Below are positions 57,196 to 64,000 of a stretch of DNA of 64,000 bases, piece by piece. This stretch comes from an uncultured Candidatus Poseidoniales archaeon. Its GTDB lineage: Archaea > Thermoplasmatota > Poseidoniia > Poseidoniales > Poseidoniaceae. Every line of letters starts with the position of its first letter. The stretch's first letter is position 1. The stretch is taken from NCBI GenBank assembly GCA_902625885.1, contig CACODE010000001.1, positions 131,770 to 195,769 on the forward strand, read 5' to 3'. Both the position numbers and the translations under genes were made by a program. The notes below the pieces were generated by a model. That model saw only the letters and a program-made list of their open reading frames with translations, was not told the DNA's origin and did no database searches.

Positions 57196-58788
57196 TCAAA
57201 ATCCACTTGGAGCCATGTACGTGCCAAATCGTGCTTTCAGAACGTTGATGATTTCGCCCAATGTTGCCCGAGCTCGGACGGCCTCAATGACGTAGGGGAA
57301 AAGATTGGAACCGTTTTCGGCACTCAACGCTACCGCCTCAAGTGCCTCGGCGACGGCCTGGTCGTCGCGCTGTGCACGAATCTCAGCGAGCCGTTCGGTT
57401 TGTCGCTCGCCAAGCGAAGCATCGGTTTTCATGACCGGGATGCCCTCTATTTCGTCCATCGTACCGTGGTTAACACCAACAATTCTCCTCGTACCGTTCT
57501 CAATTTCGTTGAGGTGTTGATAGGCTGCAAGGTGTATTTCTTGCTGTTGCCAACCTTCCTCAATAGCAGCCATGGCACCGCCTTTTTCCTCTATTTGTTC
57601 GATAATGTTGCGAGCTTGTTCATAGATTTCTTTCGTCAACCGTTCCACGTGCCATGAACCTGCGATGGGGTCAACTGTATCAGCAACACCTGATTCCTCT
57701 GCGATGATTTGTTGCGTTCTCAAGGCCACCGTTGCTGAGGCTTCGGTCGGCAAACCAAGCGCCTCATCGTAGGAATTTGTGTGAAGGCTTTGCGTGCCGC
57801 CGATGACAGCAGCCAAGGCCTGGATTGTCACCCTCGCCACGTTGTTCAGTGGTTGTTGCGCTGTGAGACTGACGCCGGCCACCTGTGTGTGGAACCTGAG
57901 CATCTTTGATTTTGGGTTCTTGGGTTGGTACCGTTGTTCAATCAGGTCATGCCACAACGTTCTCGCAGCCCGGAATTTGGCAATTTCCTCAAAGAAATCG
58001 TTGTGGCAATTGAAGAAGAAGGAAAGCCGCGGGGCGAAAACATCGATGTCCATGCCTTTGGTGATTGCGGCATCAACGTAAGCCAGAGCGTTGGCCAACG
58101 TGAAGGCCAGTTCTTGGACCGCTGTCGAACCGGCTTCACGGATGTGGTATCCTGAAATGGAGATCGTGTTCCACATCGGGATGTTGTTTGAGCAAAATTC
58201 GAAGATGTCGGTGATCAAACGCATGCTTTCGTCAGGTGGAAAGACATAGGTGCCTCTGGCAATGTATTCCTTCAGGATATCGTTCTGAATTGTCCCTCTT
58301 AGGTTCGCCATTGATGCCCCTTGTTCTTCTGCTGTTACGATGTACATGGCTAGCAACACCATGGCGGGGGCGTTGATCGTCATCGACGTGCTGACGGTAT
58401 CAAGCGGTATGCCATCAAAAAGCAATTTCATGTCCTCAACCGACGATATTGAAACGCCAACCTTGCCGACCTCCCCAAACGAAAGTTCGTCATCGGCATC
58501 AAGGCCGAGCTGCGTAGGCAAGTCAAACGCCACTGAAAGGCCCATTTGGCCGCGTTCCAGCAAAAGTTTGAACCGTTTGTTGGTGGCTTCTGCACTTGAG
58601 AATCCCGCATACTGACGCATGGTCCACAATCTGGAACGGTACATGGTGGAATGAATGCCTCGCGTGTAGGGAGGTTGGCCGGCTGGTGGCAAGGATTCTG
58701 GTACGTCCTCCGCCGATGAGCTGGCTGGTATTGGGAGCCCGCTCAACGTTCGCCAGTCCGGCTTACGCTCATTGCCCATAATGGCCAC
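57196..58788 (-). CDS. Methylmalonyl-CoA mutase, large/catalytic subunit
   Basis: PYTRGIHSTMYRSRLWTMRQYAGFSSAEATN, SMTINAPAMVLLAMY, FNCHNDFFEEIAKFRAARTLW, GGTQSLHTNSYDEALGLPTE. Confidence 0.95.
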   Translation of the reverse strand: MAIMGNERKPDWRTLSGLPIPASSSAEDVPESLPPAGQPPYTRGIHSTMYRSRLWTMRQYAGFSSAEATNKRFKLLLERGQMGLSVAFDLPTQLGLDADDELSFGEVGKVGVSISSVEDMKLLFDGIPLDTVSTSMTINAPAMVLLAMYIVTAEEQGASMANLRGTIQNDILKEYIARGTYVFPPDESMRLITDIFEFCSNNIPMWNTISISGYHIREAGSTAVQELAFTLANALAYVDAAITKGMDIDVFAPRLSFFFNCHNDFFEEIAKFRAARTLWHDLIEQRYQPKNPKSKMLRFHTQVAGVSLTAQQPLNNVARVTIQALAAVIGGTQSLHTNSYDEALGLPTEASATVALRTQQIIAEESGVADTVDPIAGSWHVERLTKEIYEQARNIIEQIEEKGGAMAAIEEGWQQQEIHLAAYQHLNEIENGTRRIVGVNHGTMDEIEGIPVMKTDASLGERQTERLAEIRAQRDDQAVAEALEAVALSAENGSNLFPYVIEAVRARATLGEIINVLKARFGTYMAPSGF

Positions 58789-58821
58789 ACATCAAGGCAC
58801 TTCATCAAGACTCGCCTTCTT

Positions 58822-59328
58822 TCAGTGATTTACACCGCCGGCGCCATGCACGTGCCCGTGGCTCAATTCCTCAGGCTCAGCCTGCCGAACTTCAACCACC
58901 TCCACTGAAAATTTGAGGGATTTACCGGCCAACACGTGATTGAAATCTGCGACAATGGTTTCTTCTTTGACCTCGGCGACAATAAACGGTGCTGGACCTT
59001 GGAATGTCTGAGCCACAAGTTGCATCCCGACGCTTATTTCAACGCCGCTGTCAAACAATTGCGAGAAATCTTCCTTCGGAAACTCATGAACCAATTCATC
59101 GGTGGGCATACCGTATGCCTTGTCCGGTTCAAGCGTGAATTCCCGCCTTTCGCCTACCACAGCCCCCATCATCTCCTCTTCAAAACCTGGGATCATTTTT
59201 CCATGACCCACGAGGTAAGCGAGAGGATCTCGTCCTTCACTCGTGTCAAAGACTTCGCCGGTGTCTGGGAGTGTCCCGGTGTAATGAACTCTAGCAACGT
59301 GGTCTTTTGCAATGGGGGTCTTTGTCAT
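58822..59328 (-). CDS. FKBP-type peptidyl-prolyl isomerase (SlyD-like) with His-rich tail
   Basis: VHYTGTLPDTGEVFDTSEGRDPLAYLVGHGKMIPGFEEEMMGAVVGE; tail HGHVHGAGGVNH. Confidence 0.9.
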   Translation of the reverse strand: MTKTPIAKDHVARVHYTGTLPDTGEVFDTSEGRDPLAYLVGHGKMIPGFEEEMMGAVVGERREFTLEPDKAYGMPTDELVHEFPKEDFSQLFDSGVEISVGMQLVAQTFQGPAPFIVAEVKEETIVADFNHVLAGKSLKFSVEVVEVRQAEPEELSHGHVHGAGGVNH

Positions 59329-59335
59329 GGTGGCT

Positions 59336-60208
59336 TCACCTCTTTGTGGTCATTCCCTTAACCAAATCCCTCAAGGCCTGGGAGACTTCGGTTGGCAGGA
59401 TTAATTCAGCTTCTTTGGTTTCAATGAATTCAAGGCACTCGTCTATACCCTGTCGTTCACCTTTCGCCCAAATTTGCCCGAGCACATTGGACCGGTGCTC
59501 CTCGGGAACGTTGGGGTTATCGAGTATGTCCTTAGCGGCATACTTGTATTCCAAATACTTTTGACGGTTCAGTTTTTTTTCCTGTTTCTGACGTCCGCCG
59601 CCTTTTTTGTCCATTCGCCTGCGGCCCCGCCTGCGATCCTGCTTTGGCGATATTTTCGTTTCGATTCGTGCAAAGACGTTCTTCCCCGCTTTGTTCGCCA
59701 TACTGATATTGAGTGGCTCGGCGTCATCGGCCAGTGTTGTGGGGTTGTTTGCCAATTCGGTGGTGGGTTCAAGGGTGGTTGATGCGTCTGCCGTAATTTC
59801 TGGTGCTGCTTCGATTCGCTGGGCGCTTTTCTTGGTCTCCTCAGATTTACGACGTAGTTCAGCAAGGCGGTCTTCGTCCGAACGTACGACTGGCTCATCC
59901 TTGCTTTTCTTGACGGGTTCAATTGGAACAGGGGCTGGTGCCACGACAGGGGCGCTCACATCCCCTTTTTGTTCCAGTTTTTCAATGGCTTCTCGCTGTT
60001 TTCGTTCAAGCTCTGCTTTGATGTCTCTTTGTTGCGGAGCGCTAGGTTCAGGCGTGGGGGTTGGTCGTCGCCCGTGTTGGCGCTCGCGCTCGTCTCGTCG
60101 TCGGCGGTGCTGTTGTGAGGCATCCTTCGCAAAGGGGTTGAACTCCTCCTTTCTTCCACCGCGACGATTGTTGATTGGTAAGACCCCCAGTTCTAGGCGT
60201 ACGCCCAC
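59336..60208 (-). CDS. Highly charged hypothetical protein
   Basis: ORF with low-complexity charged middle and helical C-terminus (RQKYLEYKYAAKDILDNPNVPEEHRSNVLGQIWAKGE). Confidence 0.6.
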   Translation of the reverse strand: MGVRLELGVLPINNRRGGRKEEFNPFAKDASQQHRRRRDERERQHGRRPTPTPEPSAPQQRDIKAELERKQREAIEKLEQKGDVSAPVVAPAPVPIEPVKKSKDEPVVRSDEDRLAELRRKSEETKKSAQRIEAAPEITADASTTLEPTTELANNPTTLADDAEPLNISMANKAGKNVFARIETKISPKQDRRRGRRRMDKKGGGRQKQEKKLNRQKYLEYKYAAKDILDNPNVPEEHRSNVLGQIWAKGERQGIDECLEFIETKEAELILPTEVSQALRDLVKGMTTKR

Positions 60209-60236
60209 CCGTTAAAACCGTATGCCTCTGTACCGT

Positions 60237-61244
60237 CTAGGACCAGACGATTGGTGTTTGGTCCGTTCTGAGATACTGATCGATAGCGCTCTGCTCTAGA
60301 GATGTGTTTCGTTTTTTCAATTCCAGCCATCCAAGAAGCCCAATCATTGTCCCGTTATCGATGCAGTACATCTTTGGTGGTGCAAACGAGCGTCCTTCTC
60401 GGTCCTCTGCCATCTCTTCGCACATTGTTCTTATCCGTTGATTGCAAGCCACACCACCGCCAAGAAGCAATTCGCTTTTGCCAGTGTGCGCCATGGCCCG
60501 TTCGGCCACCTCGACACACGACGCAAAAGCATGCTCCTGCAAGGACCAGCACACCGCGTCGAGCGGTGCACCGTTGTCAATCAGCCGTTGGGCAGCCGTG
60601 AGCAGGCCTGAGAAGGTCAAGTCCATGCCGCGTACAGCGTACGGTAACTGAAGGCCTTCCATGGTTGGGTGTGGCTCCCGCTCAAGATATTGTAGAGCCA
60701 ACTGTTCAATCTTTGGGCCGCCTGGAAAGGGGATTCCCTGATTTCTGGCAAACTTGTCGAGCATGTTTCCAATGCCAATGTCCAACGTTTCACCAAGCAC
60801 CCTGTACCGCCCGTTCAATCGTGCGATGACTTGCGTGTTCCCTCCCGAGACATAGAGGAGGACTGGATCGTCACATCCGCATTGTTGACGACCAATTTCA
60901 ATATGAGCCACACAGTGATTCACACCAATGAGAGGCACCTCCATGCGTGTAGCAAGGCCTCTAGCAACGGCGGCGCCTACCCTTAGGCAGGGCCCCAATC
61001 CGGGGCCTTGTGAGTACGCGATGGCGGAAATATCTGATGGCTTGAGATTTTGACTGTCGAGGGCTTTCGTGAACAGGCTGGCAGCGACGTCTTTGTGGTG
61101 GTCGGCGGCTTCCCTTGGATGGATGCCACCTTTGTCCGGCCGCAAAATGTCGCTGGCGGAGGGATAGGGTAAACCATCGGCATCAATCAGCCCAAATGAG
61201 AACGTGTGGGCGGTGGTTTCGATGCCCAAAGTCCAACCTGTCAT
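60237..61244 (-). CDS. kae1: Kae1/TsaD family tRNA threonylcarbamoyladenosine protein (no Bud32 fusion)
   Basis: LGIETTAHTFSFGL, YSQGPGLGPCLRVG, GVNHCVAHIEIG, LYVSGGNTQVIA, LGGGVACNQRIR. Confidence 0.95.
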   Translation of the reverse strand: MTGWTLGIETTAHTFSFGLIDADGLPYPSASDILRPDKGGIHPREAADHHKDVAASLFTKALDSQNLKPSDISAIAYSQGPGLGPCLRVGAAVARGLATRMEVPLIGVNHCVAHIEIGRQQCGCDDPVLLYVSGGNTQVIARLNGRYRVLGETLDIGIGNMLDKFARNQGIPFPGGPKIEQLALQYLEREPHPTMEGLQLPYAVRGMDLTFSGLLTAAQRLIDNGAPLDAVCWSLQEHAFASCVEVAERAMAHTGKSELLLGGGVACNQRIRTMCEEMAEDREGRSFAPPKMYCIDNGTMIGLLGWLELKKRNTSLEQSAIDQYLRTDQTPIVWS

Positions 61245-61292
61245 GATATGACGACCGACCTATTGTTCTTCAACCCTCTTCCTTACTCACAG

Positions 61293-62543
61293 CACATGCG
61301 AGCCATCTACCTGAACGCAGGGCCGATGGTTCATTTTGATCCTCAGCATGAAGAACCAATACATGCCAAAGGGAAAGCGATTATCACAAATGGACAAACC
61401 ATAGAAACAATTACAGATTCAGAAACAGTCATTGGCGAGTATGGCCTCCCCAAGCATTTGGATGATTATTGCAATAATGACGTGGTTGTCCATGATTTGC
61501 GTCATCAAGCGATTGTTCCTGGATTGATCGATGCCCACACCCATTTGCTTTGGTCGGGAGACCGGTCCCGAGAGGTCGCGTGGCGGCATGAGGGTAAATC
61601 CTATGCTGACATCGCCAATCTTGGTGGCGGCATTCAATACACTGTGTCGCAGACTTCCTATGCATCCAGTGAAGTTTTGCGCAAACTTGGATACCAACGC
61701 CTACGTGATGCCCTGCGCACGGGAACCACGCATCTTGAAGCGAAGAGCGGATACGGTTTGTCAACCGAATCTGAACTCTTGCTGCTGCAAACCATGGATG
61801 AACTCGGCCAAATCACCCATTTGCCGAGCATCGACCCAACGTGGATGGGTGCACACGATGTGCCGAAAGGAACATCCATGGATGATTATGTCGAATCCAT
61901 TCTCAGCGATCAACTCCCCGCCGTTGTCGAGCAGGGTATAGCGCGTTCTTCTGACGTGTTTTGTGAACCCGGTTGGTTCTCTATCGAGCACACTGAAGCG
62001 ATACTGAAGGCTTCTCGCTCCGCAGGTCTTTCGCTACGCATGCACATTGATGAATTTGCAGACGGCGGTGGTGGAGCGCTGGCAGCCGAACTTCGCGTCG
62101 ACACGGCCGACCACGCAGCTCATACACCGATGGAGGTGCGCCTTGATATGAAAGAACGAGGCGTCAACACCGGCTTCTTGCCAGGCACACCCTACGCGAT
62201 GGGCCATCAATGGCCGGACATGGCCAGCATCACAAAACACGAAATTCCATTCACGTTGGGCACGGACTTCAACCCAAACTGTCACACCCTCAGTCTCCCG
62301 TTCGTGTGCTCCCTCATGGTTCAACGGTGCGGGGTTCACCCCCTCGATGCACTCGCTGCCGTCACGGTACGCGCTGGAGGGATTTCACCGCATCCAACCG
62401 GAAAAAACCATGGCGTTCTCACAGCGGGCGCTGTTGCAAATTTCAACATCGTAGACGGCCCTCATTGGGAAGCCATTGCACTTCGACCCTCATCCACACC
62501 TTTCTCTGGAACGGTTTTGAATGGGAATTATCTGTCGCAATGA
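61293..62543 (+). CDS. hutI: Imidazolonepropionase
   Basis: VPGLIDAHTHLLWSGDRSREVAWRHEGKSYADIANLGGGIQYTV; MHIDEFADGGGGALAAEL; LGTDFNPNCHTLSLPFVCSLMVQRCG. Confidence 0.93.
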   Translation, partial: HMRAIYLNAGPMVHFDPQHEEPIHAKGKAIITNGQTIETITDSETVIGEYGLPKHLDDYCNNDVVVHDLRHQAIVPGLIDAHTHLLWSGDRSREVAWRHEGKSYADIANLGGGIQYTVSQTSYASSEVLRKLGYQRLRDALRTGTTHLEAKSGYGLSTESELLLLQTMDELGQITHLPSIDPTWMGAHDVPKGTSMDDYVESILSDQLPAVVEQGIARSSDVFCEPGWFSIEHTEAILKASRSAGLSLRMHIDEFADGGGGALAAELRVDTADHAAHTPMEVRLDMKERGVNTGFLPGTPYAMGHQWPDMASITKHEIPFTLGTDFNPNCHTLSLPFVCSLMVQRCGVHPLDALAAVTVRAGGISPHPTGKNHGVLTAGAVANFNIVDGPHWEAIALRPSSTPFSGTVLNGNYLSQ

Positions 62544-62603
62544 AGAATGATGAATCATAATCTGAATGATTATTATTAAAATTATATTTGATTGGAGGAA
62601 TAG

Positions 62604-62933
62604 GTGATTTTCATGGCTTGGGTTGAAACAATTGTGTGTTCCGCGAAAAAGGGCGTTGACGCTCGCTTGCGTCGCATGATGAAGGCCAGGCAAGAATTCA
62701 AGCGGAGACAAGCAGGATGCATTGGCGCTTGGTTGGGGTTAGCGCCTGAGGATTCATCGATGATGTTGATTCAATCTGTCTATGCATCAGAAGCTGATTG
62801 GAAGCGAATTTCCAAAATGGTTCAATCGAACCTTGACGTTGAGGACGGGGGCGTTGAAGGCTTGTTGTTGGGGCCACCGCTCGTCGGTATCTTCGAGATC
62901 TCCGATACTGAACTGATGGACATGTCCTTCTGA
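62604..62933 (+). CDS. Antibiotic biosynthesis monooxygenase (ABM)-like dimeric alpha-beta barrel protein
   Basis: VETIVCSAKKGVDARLRRMMKARQEFKRRQAGCIGAWLGLAPEDSSMMLIQSVYASEADWKR. Confidence 0.55.
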   Translation: MIFMAWVETIVCSAKKGVDARLRRMMKARQEFKRRQAGCIGAWLGLAPEDSSMMLIQSVYASEADWKRISKMVQSNLDVEDGGVEGLLLGPPLVGIFEISDTELMDMSF

Positions 62934-62965
62934 ATCAAATCGTCGGAATTACCGTAGTGCATTGC

Positions 62966-62989
62966 GTCGCATAATGTGAGTTATGCGAC
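62966..62989. repeat. Perfect inverted repeat GTCGCATAA-TGTGAG-TTATGCGAC
   Basis: 9-bp arms, 6-nt loop, intergenic. Confidence 0.9.
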
Positions 62990-63190
62990 AATGACGCCGA
63001 AGACAGGTGGGATGGAGAATATCTTATCATGCAAAATAGGGCGCAGTGCCTCGTTTTCTCTAATTTACGACCCATGTACTTCCGATTTTACACAAAAACA
63101 ACCCTTCGAACCCCTCCTTCGAGGGTAAAAAACATGAATTTTGATGGATGGCCTACAGAAGCGTTCAAATTGCATCGCTGGTAGTACAAG

Positions 63191-63352
63191 ATGAGCACCA
63201 TGGCAACTACCGAAGGATTCTGCTTGAAATGCAAAATGTACGGTCCCATCATGAACGGAGAAAAAATCACCATGGCCAACGGCCGTACGCGGTTAGCTGG
63301 ACGCTGCTCCCAGAAAGGGTGCACTGGCAAAATTTCCAAGATCATTGCATGA
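63191..63352 (+). CDS. 53-aa zinc-ribbon-like protein (DUF5679-like), not in ORF track
   Basis: MSTMATTEGFCLKCKMYGPIMNGEKITMANGRTRLAGRCSQKGCTGKISKIIA*; CxxC...NGR...C...C pattern. Confidence 0.75.
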   Translation: MSTMATTEGFCLKCKMYGPIMNGEKITMANGRTRLAGRCSQKGCTGKISKIIA

Positions 63353-63410
63353 TGACAATTCGTGCTGACCGAATCCGTTTAATAGAAACGGAAGGTGGGG
63401 AGATTACCTA

Positions 63411-63487
63411 GGGCTCGTGGTCTAGGGGTTTATGACGTTGCCTTGACATGGCAAAGATCGAGAGTTCGATTCTCTCCGAGCCCACCA
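63411..63487 (+). tRNA. tRNA-Val (anticodon GAC) with genome-encoded CCA
   Basis: Acceptor GGGCTCG/CGAGCCC-A-CCA; anticodon arm TTGCC-TTGACAT-GGCAA; T arm GAGAG-TTCGATT-CTCTC. Confidence 0.95.
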
Positions 63488-63493
63488 ATGAAA

Positions 63494-63541
63494 ATTCAAC
63501 ACTTCTGATGTGAAATATCAGGACACTAAATATTGTTGAAT
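63494..63541. repeat. Nested inverted repeats downstream of tRNA-Val
   Basis: Outer ATTCAACA/TGTTGAAT (63494-63501, 63534-63541), inner CTGAT/ATCAG (63505-63509, 63517-63521). Confidence 0.6.
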
Positions 63542-63551
63542 CAAGAAATAA

Positions 63552-63920
63552 TTAATCTTCATCACTGAGGATTTCTGGCTCAGGCAACTCCATCTTCGCC
63601 ACAGGCACTTCGTCTTCTTCGTCAAAGGAGAAATCCGTTGAACTGCCGTCCCAAGCAGTCACATCGTCGGATTCGTCAAACGACTCCTCGGGTATGACAG
63701 CGTTCGGTCCGACAGAATATACGGTCGGATCAAGAGGCGTGTTCGATGTTAACTGCTGCATCTGTTCTTCGGGTGGCGGTGCTTGCCGTTCTTCCATGAT
63801 GCCACCAGAGTGAAACGTTCCGCATTCGGAACATCTGTACATGCCTTTTCTGTCAAAAGAACCACAGACAGGGCAGACCGCCAGTCCGAGAAGAGCATTG
63901 AGAGGGTCTTCCTTTGTCAT
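63552..63920 (-). CDS. Zinc-ribbon protein with acidic C-terminal tail
   Basis: CPVCGSFDRKGMYRCSECGTFHSG followed by acidic low-complexity tail. Confidence 0.7.
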   Translation of the reverse strand: MTKEDPLNALLGLAVCPVCGSFDRKGMYRCSECGTFHSGGIMEERQAPPPEEQMQQLTSNTPLDPTVYSVGPNAVIPEESFDESDDVTAWDGSSTDFSFDEEDEVPVAKMELPEPEILSDED

Positions 63921-63924
63921 GCGC

Positions 63925-64000
63925 TCACTCTAGAAACATGTCTTCCTGATATCCAGTTATGATGTCACCGGTTTCGTCCTCTTCGATGGTAACCGTTTCT
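63925..64000 (-). CDS. C-terminus of an unidentified protein (truncated by window edge)
   Basis: ...ETVTIEEDETGDIITGYQEDMFLE* in frame to the window end. Confidence 0.4.
   Translation of the reverse strand, partial: ETVTIEEDETGDIITGYQEDMFLE

Noticed and set aside
61293-62543. A histidine-degradation operon around hutI
   Set aside because: No hutH/hutU/hutG partner recognised among neighbours; reported only as a single gene
63148-63411. 87-aa ORF next to tRNA-Val
   Set aside because: The overlapping 53-aa zinc-ribbon frame (63191-63352) has far better family-like features
1-64000. CRISPR arrays, IS elements, integrases, prophage genes
   Set aside because: No regularly spaced short repeats, transposase/integrase motifs or phage structural genes recognised on either strand

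Overview
The window looks like a contiguous piece of an archaeal chromosome with ordinary gene density. The archaeal markers are S19e, PDCD5, L39e, L31e, S17e, Kae1, a tRNA-splicing endonuclease, archease and a 7S/SRP RNA. Lineage is inferred to be Marine Group II / Poseidoniales-like, from large secreted TSP3-type proteins, bacterial-type metabolic genes and respiratory genes; this needs a phylogeny. I found no convincing CRISPR array, transposon, prophage or defence island. Main contents: alanine/aspartate-type aminotransferase, SHMT, Ca-binding TSP3 surface proteins, M24 peptidase, MqnC-like radical SAM, a lipoprotein with a PNGase F-like domain, geranylgeranyl reductase, type IA topoisomerase, class-2 DHODH, CcmE, SRP RNA, archease, RfaE-like kinase, EndA, M6-like protease, TatC, PntAB transhydrogenase, malate dehydrogenase, Fe-S accessory genes, a ribosomal protein cluster, TrmJ-like methyltransferase, a preQ0/archaeosine operon (RHH-folE-queE-queC::msrB-queD), ABC-2 transporter, methylmalonyl-CoA mutase/epimerase, FKBP, Kae1, HutI and tRNA-Val. 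The strongest leads are: (1) a QueC domain fused to MsrB in which the canonical QueC zinc-binding cysteines are all replaced; (2) a TSP3-repeat archaeal lipoprotein with a PNGase F-like deglycosidase domain; (3) two short genes absent from the ORF track (a zinc-ribbon protein and a single-TM-type protein); (4) several perfect intergenic inverted repeats and a TATA-like element shared by the SRP RNA and the rps19e operon.
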